Shown here one piece after another: positions 1-6,658 of a DNA stretch of 10,391 bases (position 1 is the stretch's first letter; each line of letters starts with the position of its first letter). The notes beneath the pieces were generated by a model that saw nothing but the letters and a program-made list of their open reading frames with translations, did not search any database and had not been told where the DNA came from. This stretch comes from Oscillospiraceae bacterium (lineage in GTDB: Bacteria; Bacillota_A; Clostridia; Saccharofermentanales; Saccharofermentanaceae). The stretch covers positions 1-10,391 of the forward strand of contig CADCPU010000060.1 in the NCBI GenBank assembly GCA_902803365.1, read 5' to 3'. The position numbers were made by a program, and so were the translations under genes.

Positions 1-1332
1 TCCTCCGGTCACAATGTTACCGTCAAAGGTGAAGATCACGGAAAGGTCATCGTCAGTCATGGAGATAAGCTTCTTTCTGCCGGAGAGAAGATCTTGCCCG
101 GCGATTTTCTGGATCTGACCTTCGAACCTGATGAAGGATACTATTTTGAGGGTCTGAGAATGATCGAGAGCGGTTCCGATACCAAGTCTTTCAATCCGGG
201 AAATACATTCAGATACTTAATGCTTGATCGTGATGTTGTCTTTGAGGCCGTTTTCTCTCCCATCCCTGATGAGGATCGATATAAGATCGAGTGGTCGCAG
301 AGCATCGAAAACGGTAAGTTCAGTGTAACAGAATACGGCAGCAACGGAACGAAGGACAAGACTTCATGCAGAGCAGGAGGTTATCTGGAGTTTAACATAT
401 CCCCTGATGACGGATATTTCCTGTCCGCCGTAAATGTTAATGCCGGCTCTTGTGAAGTTGAGTACTATGATGATTCTGATTCATTCGGATTCTATATGCC
501 GAAGAACAATGTCTATGTCGGTCGGACATTTTTAGAGTTGTCCAAGGCCGATAAGACGAAGCCTTCAAACGGTCTGTATCGTGAGGTCTGGGAATATAAA
601 GACGGCAAGAAGACGGGTAAGAAATTCTATCTTCCGATCTCTGTCAAGAGCAATATCCCTGATAACGGAGTTCTTCCAGCAGGACAGACACCGACATTCA
701 TTTTTGATGATATAGACAACTATGTTGGTGTGACAATAGATAAGCAGGTCGGTCTTACAGATAAGACAGAAGTTCTGAGTAATGGTCAGATCAAGCATAC
801 AGTTACAATAAAGGGCCTCGGACAGTTCAGAGGAGAAGGTATCTATAAAGGTCAGACAGTTATCACATATACAGAGGAGTGTTCGTCTGATAAAACACCT
901 ACAACTGTTCCTGAGGGAACGGTCACACCTGCGCCGACTGTAACAACAGCACCTGCGACCAAGCCTGTTGCAGGCGATGACCTTACAGTCACGACAGGAA
1001 CAGCGAAGTCCCAGGGCTATACGGATTATGCTACCGGCAAGAACGTATACTGCATCGATTTTACTTTGAACAACGCAGGCGGCGTTAAGATCAAGGGCGG
1101 CAAGCTCGAACTTGAATTTGATGCTCCGATCGCAAGCTTTATGTACGGTGCAGACATCGGAAACAAGATGGTCACGATCGATCCGTCCAACCCTAACAAG
1201 CTCATTATCGAATTTACGACTTATGACTCTAACGGCGTAACAACCGGCCTCTCGTCTACCATCTCATTTTCGGCAGACGCAAAAGGCGATATTAATTGTA
1301 CGAGCGCCAAGGTCGTAAGCGTAAGCAAATAA
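1..1332 (+). CDS. Partial secreted multidomain repeat protein (paralog 1, 5' end missing)
   Basis: The reading frame is open from base 1, so the true start and any signal peptide lie upstream; the visible part is 443 residues. In order: a B-repeat-like module (about residues 5-88); a second one (94-180) with VTEYGSNG and DSFGFYMP; a ~100-residue module opening LYREVWEYKDGKKTG (from 192) and closing near GEGIYKG (to about 293); a short Thr/Pro linker (294-325); and a C-terminal domain (326-443). The B-repeat modules follow the pattern of the divergent InlB B-repeat family (G-x-V.., DDGYxL, YMP.NV). The C-terminal domain is beta-rich in appearance and shares IDPSNPNKLIIEFTTYDSNG with the third paralog; a cohesin-like or carbohydrate-binding sandwich is possible but unproven. 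No LPXTG or SLH anchor is seen. Likely an exported surface or extracellular binding protein; the ligand is unknown. The next paralog starts 114 bases downstream. Confidence 0.85.
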   Translation, partial: SSGHNVTVKGEDHGKVIVSHGDKLLSAGEKILPGDFLDLTFEPDEGYYFEGLRMIESGSDTKSFNPGNTFRYLMLDRDVVFEAVFSPIPDEDRYKIEWSQSIENGKFSVTEYGSNGTKDKTSCRAGGYLEFNISPDDGYFLSAVNVNAGSCEVEYYDDSDSFGFYMPKNNVYVGRTFLELSKADKTKPSNGLYREVWEYKDGKKTGKKFYLPISVKSNIPDNGVLPAGQTPTFIFDDIDNYVGVTIDKQVGLTDKTEVLSNGQIKHTVTIKGLGQFRGEGIYKGQTVITYTEECSSDKTPTTVPEGTVTPAPTVTTAPATKPVAGDDLTVTTGTAKSQGYTDYATGKNVYCIDFTLNNAGGVKIKGGKLELEFDAPIASFMYGADIGNKMVTIDPSNPNKLIIEFTTYDSNGVTTGLSSTISFSADAKGDINCTSAKVVSVSK

Positions 1333-1344
1333 CAGATCAGCCCA

Positions 1345-1446
1345 AGTCTCCCAAGAGTTATTATCAGCAGATCACCTCCTGCAAATACCTGCAGGAGGGA
1401 CTCTGTTGACAAGGGCACATTTTTCGAAAATTACGGAGGAAATCTC
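1345..1446 (+). promoter_or_regulatory. Structured leader of paralog 2 (conserved hairpin)
   Basis: A two-part hairpin lies between paralogs 1 and 2. The outer stem is CAGCAGA (1365-1371) with TCTGTTG (1402-1408), one G-T wobble. The inner stem is a perfect 9-pair CCTCCTGCA (1375-1383) with TGCAGGAGG (1390-1398), loop AATACC. The 28 bases 1345-1372 are identical to 3495-3522 ahead of paralog 3. No T-run follows directly, so this is not a classical strong terminator; attenuation, RNA processing or mRNA stabilisation are the alternatives. The ribosome site of the next gene (GGAGGA, 1435-1440) lies outside the stem, but the 5' arm CCTCC could instead pair with it. Confidence 0.6.
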
Positions 1447-3486
1447 ATGAAAAAGAATACAGCAAAGAAGATCATGACAGGTACTATCGCACTTGTCATC
1501 GGTATCAGCGGAATCAATTACAGAAATCACGTTTTGCATAAGCCGAACCTCAGAGCAGATGTTATCGAAAACGCTGCAGCAGCTGAGAGCTTTTCGATCT
1601 CGATCAATACGGCAACAGGAGGTAAGATCAAAGCATATAAGCAGGGTACCGATACAGAGGCATCAGGCAGACAGGCCGGAAACAAGGTAGACATCAAGGT
1701 ATATCCTGATTCAGGTTATTATCTGAGCGGAATGAAATACAATACAGACACAGAGGCAAAGATCCAGTGGTACTATGATGATACGACTTCTCTCGGTTTT
1801 AAGATGCCTGAAGGAAACGTAAATCTTACTCCTATCTTTGCAAAGATCCCTGACGGTGCAGATAAGAAACCTGACAACATGATGTATGCTGAAGTGCCTG
1901 TATTTAAGAACGGTGTCAGAACTTCCGACAGACTCTATATCCCTGTAGAAGTTAGGGGAGTTAAGGACACATTCGATACATGGACGGCTCCTTCATACAC
2001 TGTAATATCCAAAAACGGCTTGAAATATGTCAAAGACAGAGATTTCACTGTTACATCAACTTCGGAGAAAGCTTCCGAAGGTGTTAAGCACACTATGACC
2101 TTTACGGGAACCGGCGAACCGAAGGCTAATGACAGGGGATACGTTGAATATCTTGCCAACCCGATCAAGGGAGAGCAGAAGGTTACTTATCTTCAGCATA
2201 TCGGCGCATTGACAGGTGATGTAACAACTACACCTGCTCCAACAGGAAAGCCTGCTATTACTTCCAATCCTACTGCAACACCTAAGCCGACAGCAACACC
2301 TACTCCTACGACTGCTCCTAAGGTTACGGTTACACCTGTTCCGGGCAATAAACAATATAAGATCAGCTGTGCCAATAATGTTTCCCATGGTACGGTAAGT
2401 GTTACGGAATACGGATCTAACGGTGCTAAGGCTCAGTTGTTGTCAAAGGCCGGACAATATGTTGAACTTACGGTTAGTCCGGATGACGGCTACTATCTTA
2501 AGAGTGTTGAGGTAACTTCAAGAAAAGATCCGAGCACTGATCTGAAGGTCGAATGGTATGACGATGCGGATTCTTTCGGATTCTATATGCCTGAAAGCGA
2601 TATCAATGTAACATACAGCTTTGAAAAGACATCAAAAGCAAGCACGACAAAGCCAAAGTACGGTCTCTATCGTGAGGTATGGGAATATAAGGACGGCAAG
2701 AAAACAGGTAACAAGCTTTATGTAACCGTTAGTGTTGAAGAGCCTTCATCAATCGGAGAATTCCAGTGGGGTGAAAAACCTGTTCTTAAGATCAAGACAG
2801 CTGACGGCATAGAACTTACTGAGGGTAAGCAGCTCACCTTCAAGGATACTTCATTAAAAGCTCAGGGCGCATACCTCGATCATACTTTGACGATCACCGG
2901 TAAGGGCCAGTACAAGGGTGAAGGTATCTACAAGGGTTCCTTTGAGACGAAATATATGGTTCATATCAATCCTGAGACCGATAAGCCTGTAACAACTCCG
3001 ACACAGGCTCCTGTTGCAACTCCTACATCTGCACCTAAGGTAACAGCTACACCTGCGCCGACAACTGCGCCTGCTACACCTACTGCAACACCTAAGCCTA
3101 CTGCAACACCAAAGCCTTCAGCAAACGATGACTTTACGGTTACTGCAGGTAAGGCAAAGAATCAGGGTTACACGGATTATGCATCCGGCAAGACCGTTTT
3201 CTGTCTCGACTTTACGATGAATGATAATAACAAGATCAAGTTCACCGCCGCAAAGATCGAGCTCGAGTTTGATGCACCGGTTACAAACTATATTTACGGT
3301 GCCGACATCGGAAATAAGAAGGTATCGATCGATCCTTCCAACCCTAACAAAGTTATCATTGAGTTTACGACTTATGACCCTAACGGCGCAGACTACAGTC
3401 TCTCCTCCAATCTCGCGATCGCTGCAGATACAACAGGCGATCTTCACTGTACAAGCGCCAAGGTCGTAAGCGTAACAAAGAAATAA
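1447..3486 (+). CDS. Secreted multidomain B-repeat surface protein (paralog 2)
   Basis: 679 residues; ATG preceded by GGAGGA six bases upstream. The N-terminus has a Lys-rich start and a hydrophobic stretch (about 10-23), consistent with a signal peptide; cleavage may be near the AAAA run around residue 46. Order: divergent B-repeat module (about 48-137, without the EYGSNG motif); ~100-residue module from 145 (MMYAEVPVFKNG) to about 255; Thr/Pro linker (256-303, repeated TPKPTATPTP); second B-repeat module (304-394) with VTEYGSNG and DSFGFYMP; second ~100-residue module (407-506) ending GKGQYKGEGIYKG; long Thr/Pro linker (507-560); C-terminal domain (561-679). Cys586 and Cys668 in that domain match Cys351 and Cys433 of paralog 1 and could form a disulfide. 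It is probably exported and acts at the cell surface or in the medium, as an adhesin or polysaccharide-binding protein. No enzyme motif and no known sorting signal were seen. Confidence 0.9.
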   Translation: MKKNTAKKIMTGTIALVIGISGINYRNHVLHKPNLRADVIENAAAAESFSISINTATGGKIKAYKQGTDTEASGRQAGNKVDIKVYPDSGYYLSGMKYNTDTEAKIQWYYDDTTSLGFKMPEGNVNLTPIFAKIPDGADKKPDNMMYAEVPVFKNGVRTSDRLYIPVEVRGVKDTFDTWTAPSYTVISKNGLKYVKDRDFTVTSTSEKASEGVKHTMTFTGTGEPKANDRGYVEYLANPIKGEQKVTYLQHIGALTGDVTTTPAPTGKPAITSNPTATPKPTATPTPTTAPKVTVTPVPGNKQYKISCANNVSHGTVSVTEYGSNGAKAQLLSKAGQYVELTVSPDDGYYLKSVEVTSRKDPSTDLKVEWYDDADSFGFYMPESDINVTYSFEKTSKASTTKPKYGLYREVWEYKDGKKTGNKLYVTVSVEEPSSIGEFQWGEKPVLKIKTADGIELTEGKQLTFKDTSLKAQGAYLDHTLTITGKGQYKGEGIYKGSFETKYMVHINPETDKPVTTPTQAPVATPTSAPKVTATPAPTTAPATPTATPKPTATPKPSANDDFTVTAGKAKNQGYTDYASGKTVFCLDFTMNDNNKIKFTAAKIELEFDAPVTNYIYGADIGNKKVSIDPSNPNKVIIEFTTYDPNGADYSLSSNLAIAADTTGDLHCTSAKVVSVTKK

Positions 3487-3494
3487 TTAAGCCC

Positions 3495-3594
3495 AGTCTC
3501 CCAAGAGTTATTATCAGCAGATGACCTTCTGCAGTGATTCGCAGGAGGGATTCTGTTGGGATATACAAACATTTTTCGAAAAGAGGACATAAAA
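3495..3594 (+). promoter_or_regulatory. Structured leader of paralog 3 (conserved hairpin)
   Basis: This is a second copy of the leader at 1345-1446. Outer stem CAGCAGA (3515-3521) with TCTGTTG (3552-3558); inner stem CCTTCTGC (3525-3532) with GCAGGAGG (3541-3548), loop of eight bases. The inner stem differs from the first copy by C to T at one position, which keeps pairing as a T-G wobble. Loop sequences differ freely. That pattern supports selection on RNA folding, although two copies are few. ATTTTTCGAAAA just before the ribosome site is also shared with the first leader. Confidence 0.6.
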
Positions 3595-5589
3595 ATGGAA
3601 AAGAATGTATTGAAGAAAGTAGCAAGTGCATCTATCGCATTGGCATTCGTAGCCGGCGGTTTCGGTACACAGTTCATCGGCGGTGCGAACATGACCACCC
3701 TCAGAGCAAGTGTAGTTGACAGCAGCCAGTCCAAAAAGTATTCGATCACATGCTCGGAATGCTCTAACGGCAAGATCAGTGTGACCGAATACGGCAGCAA
3801 CGGTCAGAAGAAGCTTACATCCGCCAAGGCAGGAAAGTATGTCGAGTTCAACATCAGCTGTGACGACGGTTACTACCTTAAGAGGGTTACGGTAGATGCA
3901 GGCGACAAGGAAGTCACATGGTATAACGCCAACGATTCCTTCGGTTTTTACATGCCAAAAGGAAACGTAACCGTTTCCGCTCAGTTCGCAAGCACTGCGA
4001 ATGCAAAGAAGAAGGCTCCTTCCGATATCCTCTATCGTGAGGTACCGATCTACAAGAACGGAAAGAAGACAGGAACTTTATATATCGATCAGCTTCCTTT
4101 TGACAAGTCAGTCCTCAAGACCGAATATGATGTAAACATATATCCTGAACTTCAGATCGAGACAAGCGACTATATCACTCTCATGGAAGGTCAGCAGTAC
4201 AAAGTATCCGACAAGACTACTGATCTCGGCAGCGGAAAGATCCGCCACGAACTGACTTTTACCGGTAACGGTTCATATCAGGGCGAGGGTATCTATAAGG
4301 GCACATGGAAGTACACATATGACCAGAATACCGTAGCTAAGGTAACTCCTACTCCGACGACCAAGCCTTCCAATTCAAGCACTAAGTACACCATCTCATA
4401 TGATAAGTACATTACAAACGGTAAGATCAGCGTTACGGAATACGGCAGCAACGGCAAGAAGGAGATAACATCCGCAAAATCCGGCAAGTATGTCGAGTTT
4501 AAGGTCTCACCTGATAACGGATACTATCTCAAGCAGGTAAGAGTAGAAGCAGACGGCAAGGAAGTCTCATATTACGACGGTGAAGATTCCTTCGGTTTCT
4601 ATATGCCAAAGGGAAACGTAAAGATCTATGCAGAGTTTGCCGATTCCTCAAATGCCATGAAAAAGGCACCTTCCACAGGAATCTATCGTGAGGTAAAGGT
4701 CTTTAAGGACGGAAAGTACACAGGTGCCAAGTTCTATATCGGTACAAAGCCGTTCGATAAGGAAAGACTTTCTAAGGAATATCCTGAAGGCGTGAAGCCT
4801 GATATCCAGATCGACACATTGGACTGGCTCACACTTAAGGCCGGACAGCAGTACAAAGTTACCGAAAAGACAAAGGATCTCGGTAACGGCCGCATCGAAC
4901 ATACTCTGACATATACAGGTAACGGCCAGTATAAGGGTGAAGGTAACTATAAGGGCACAAGCCAGTATAAATATATCGAGATCCTCTCGGCACCTGCAGC
5001 CGTATCAGAATATAAGGTAACACCTACCCCTACGGTTGCACCTGAAGCAGCTCCTGAGGTCAAGGTAACTCCTACTCCTACAGTTGCTCCTACGGTAAAG
5101 GTAACACCTACTCCAACAGTTGCACCTAAGATCAAGGTAACTCCTACCCCTACGGCAGCTCCTACAGCAGCTCCTACGGTAAAGGTAACACCTACTCCTA
5201 CAGTTGCTCCTAAGTCGACTTCAGTAAATGAGGCCTTTACTGTAACTGCAGGTTCCGTTCAGTCAGAGGGTTACAAGGATCATACGACGAGTGAGAATGT
5301 TTACACGCTCTACTTTACACTGAATAACGTTAATGGCGCTCAGATCACAGGCGGTAAGATCGAACTCGAGTTTGATGCTCCTATCGCAAGATATATGTAC
5401 GGCGCAGACGTCGGAAACAAGACAGTCACGATCGACCCGTCCAATCCGAACAAGCTCATCATTGAATTTACGACATACGATTCCAATGGTGTAAACGGTG
5501 ACCTTTCTTCACCGCTTGCTATCGCCGCAGACGCATCCGGAGATATCCACTGCATCAGTGCTGTAGCAAAGGATATAGCAACAAAATAA
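3595..5589 (+). CDS. Secreted multidomain B-repeat surface protein (paralog 3)
   Basis: 664 residues. I chose ATG 3595 because it has GAGG eight bases upstream and begins a classical signal peptide (MEKNVLKK then hydrophobic to about residue 30); an in-frame TTG at 3556 would add 13 residues ahead of it. The layout is regular: B-repeat module (49-132), ~100-residue module (146-245), short linker (246-263), B-repeat module (265-350), ~100-residue module (363-464), Thr/Pro linker (465-545) with five KVTPTPT(V/A)AP units, and C-terminal domain (546-664). Both B-repeats carry VTEYGSNG and DSFGFYMP; both ~100-residue modules end with GNGxYxGEGxYKG. The first conserved C-terminal-domain Cys is Thr571 here, leaving Cys653 unpaired. 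No catalytic motif or wall-sorting motif was recognised. Probably an exported surface or extracellular binding protein, last gene of the cluster, followed by an intrinsic terminator. Confidence 0.9.
   Translation: MEKNVLKKVASASIALAFVAGGFGTQFIGGANMTTLRASVVDSSQSKKYSITCSECSNGKISVTEYGSNGQKKLTSAKAGKYVEFNISCDDGYYLKRVTVDAGDKEVTWYNANDSFGFYMPKGNVTVSAQFASTANAKKKAPSDILYREVPIYKNGKKTGTLYIDQLPFDKSVLKTEYDVNIYPELQIETSDYITLMEGQQYKVSDKTTDLGSGKIRHELTFTGNGSYQGEGIYKGTWKYTYDQNTVAKVTPTPTTKPSNSSTKYTISYDKYITNGKISVTEYGSNGKKEITSAKSGKYVEFKVSPDNGYYLKQVRVEADGKEVSYYDGEDSFGFYMPKGNVKIYAEFADSSNAMKKAPSTGIYREVKVFKDGKYTGAKFYIGTKPFDKERLSKEYPEGVKPDIQIDTLDWLTLKAGQQYKVTEKTKDLGNGRIEHTLTYTGNGQYKGEGNYKGTSQYKYIEILSAPAAVSEYKVTPTPTVAPEAAPEVKVTPTPTVAPTVKVTPTPTVAPKIKVTPTPTAAPTAAPTVKVTPTPTVAPKSTSVNEAFTVTAGSVQSEGYKDHTTSENVYTLYFTLNNVNGAQITGGKIELEFDAPIARYMYGADVGNKTVTIDPSNPNKLIIEFTTYDSNGVNGDLSSPLAIAADASGDIHCISAVAKDIATK
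5014..5214 (+). repeat. In-frame Thr/Pro linker repeat, five KVTPTPTxAP units
   Basis: Five 30-base units begin at 5014, 5062, 5098, 5134 and 5182, so spacing is 48, 36, 36 and 48 bases. Each encodes KVTPTPT(V/A)AP. Short Ala/Pro/Glu spacers fill the gaps. Such stretches usually form extended, protease-resistant and often glycosylated linkers in exported Gram-positive proteins. Third-position differences between units show that the array is not a very recent expansion. Confidence 0.85.
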
Positions 5590-5594
5590 ACCAG

Positions 5595-5626
5595 CTGTTT
5601 TATCTTCCTTATATTATATAAAACAG
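5595..5626. repeat. AT-rich inverted repeat after paralog 3
   Basis: CTGTTTTAT (5595-5603) and ATAAAACAG (5618-5626) are perfect 9-base inverted repeats around an AT-rich loop of 14 bases. It lies six bases after the stop codon and directly before the terminator stem. It may be a 3'-end stabilising stem; no function can be read from the sequence. Confidence 0.5.
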
Positions 5627-5628
5627 AG

Positions 5629-5667
5629 AACCTCCTACGAAGATTCGTTTTCGCAGGGGGTTTTTCT
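5629..5667 (+). terminator. Intrinsic terminator of the surface-protein cluster
   Basis: Arms AACCTCCTACGAA (5629-5641) and TTCGCAGGGGGTT (5650-5662) pair with one mismatch and one wobble, and a T-rich run follows (5661-5667). The arms resemble the hairpins in the two leaders upstream (CCTCCTGC / GCAGGAGG). Confidence 0.85.
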
Positions 5668-5680
5668 CTTTGGGATAAAT

Positions 5681-5689
5681 TGGTATAAG
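5681..5689 (+). promoter_or_regulatory. Possible extended -10 promoter for the lipase-like gene
   Basis: TGGTATAAG fits an extended -10 element (TGnTATAAT). No good -35 box is seen at the normal spacing. It lies between the upstream terminator and the lipase-like gene start, 30 bases before the ATG, where a promoter is expected. Confidence 0.4.
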
Positions 5690-5719
5690 ATATATATTAT
5701 TTTATTGTCGGAGATCAAT

Positions 5720-6547
5720 ATGTTGCAGAATACGACAGAAGACAAATTCAGATATCCGCTCCTGCTCGTTCACGGCATGGGCTTTCGCGACCGCGACCAT
5801 TTGAATTACTGGGGCAGGATCCCCGCAGTTCTTGAGAGCGAGGGCGCAACAGTCTATTACGGTAATCAGGACAGTAACGGCTCGATCGAGAGCAACGCAG
5901 CCTTCCTCGCGGAGAGGATCAGGAAGATCGCGGCCGAGGAGCATATCGAGAAGTTCAATGTCATCGCCCACAGCAAGGGCGGACTTGATATCCGCTACGC
6001 GATCTCGACCCTCAAGATCAACGATCTTATCGCTTCGGTCACGACTATCCAGACTCCGCACAACGGCTCGCACACGGTCGATAAGCTCCTGAAGCTTCCT
6101 GATTTCATGGTGCGCTCCGCTGCTTTCATGACGGATATCTGGTTTAAGATCCTTGGTGACCGCGATCCGCATACCTATGATGCGGTCAAGTGCTTCAGGA
6201 CATCCGCGGCCCGCGAGTTCAACCTCGCCAATCCCGATGATCCCGACATCTATTATCAGAGCTATGCGTTCACCTGCAAAAAGGTCACTAGCGACATGTT
6301 CCTCTGGTTTTCCAACCTCGTCGTGCGCATGGTCGAAGGCGAGAACGACGGCCTTCTCACACCCGAATCCGTGAAGTGGGGCGATTTCAGGGGACAATTC
6401 AGCAGCGTGACCAACCGCGGCATCTCGCATTGCGATTCGATCGACATGAGGCGCCGTCCTTTTTCGCGAAAACAAGGTGACGGCATATCCGACATAACTG
6501 ATTTCTACAGAAATGTAGCGATCGAACTGAAGCAAAAGGGCTTCTGA
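5720..6547 (+). CDS. Lipase-like alpha/beta hydrolase (triacylglycerol lipase type)
   Basis: 275 residues from ATG 5720, with GGAG six bases upstream; an in-frame TTG at 5705 has no ribosome site. The fold signature is clear: oxyanion-loop LLLVHGMG (14-21), nucleophile elbow AHSKGG with Ser85, acid residue Asp210 in GENDGLLTPES, and His237 in GISHCD. The Asp and His settings match those of bacterial family I lipases (NDGLV..., HLD). The reaction is expected to be ester hydrolysis of lipid or other acyl esters; substrate and chain length cannot be told. There is no signal peptide or membrane segment, so it is probably cytoplasmic, or exported by an unusual route. The gene stands alone between a terminator and the sigma gene and is richer in GC-ending codons than the surface-protein genes. 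Confidence 0.85.
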   Translation: MLQNTTEDKFRYPLLLVHGMGFRDRDHLNYWGRIPAVLESEGATVYYGNQDSNGSIESNAAFLAERIRKIAAEEHIEKFNVIAHSKGGLDIRYAISTLKINDLIASVTTIQTPHNGSHTVDKLLKLPDFMVRSAAFMTDIWFKILGDRDPHTYDAVKCFRTSAAREFNLANPDDPDIYYQSYAFTCKKVTSDMFLWFSNLVVRMVEGENDGLLTPESVKWGDFRGQFSSVTNRGISHCDSIDMRRRPFSRKQGDGISDITDFYRNVAIELKQKGF

Positions 6548-6595
6548 CAGCATCTTTGAGCCCTTCGGAAAATTTTTTTGAAAAAATTTCAAAAA

Positions 6596-6628
6596 GTATC
6601 GAATAATTTTGTTGCTTAACGTGTCTAA
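6596..6628 (+). promoter_or_regulatory. Possible ECF-type promoter of the sigma gene
   Basis: CGTGTCTAA (6620-6628) resembles the CGTC-type -10 element of ECF promoters, and GTATCGAA (6596-6603) sits 16 bases upstream as a candidate -35. Autoregulation is common for ECF sigma genes. An AT-rich inverted repeat (about 6568-6590) lies just before. The match is weak and was read by eye. Confidence 0.25.
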
Positions 6629-6658
6629 TGGTCAGATGCGGAAATAAAGGAGGCAATA

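Noticed and set aside
1406..1434. TTGACA at 1406-1411 as a -35 box for paralog 2
   Set aside because: At 17 bases downstream there is only AATTAC, and the homologous leader before paralog 3 has TTGGGA instead, so the match is probably chance.
3556..3594. TTG 3556 as the start of paralog 3
   Set aside because: It would place 13 residues with charged RKED ahead of a good signal peptide, while ATG 3595 has its own ribosome site and matches the layout of paralog 2.
6538..6580. Terminator after the lipase-like gene
   Set aside because: GGGCTT/GAGCCC is only six pairs with a 14-base loop and overlaps the stop codon; the following T-run is separated by TTCGGAAAA, so it is too weak to call.
5702..6592. 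Long minus-strand open frame (296 codons) opposite the lipase-like gene
   Set aside because: The plus-strand frame carries the full Ser-Asp-His lipase motifs, and the minus-strand product has no recognised motif or ribosome site; it is a codon-bias shadow.
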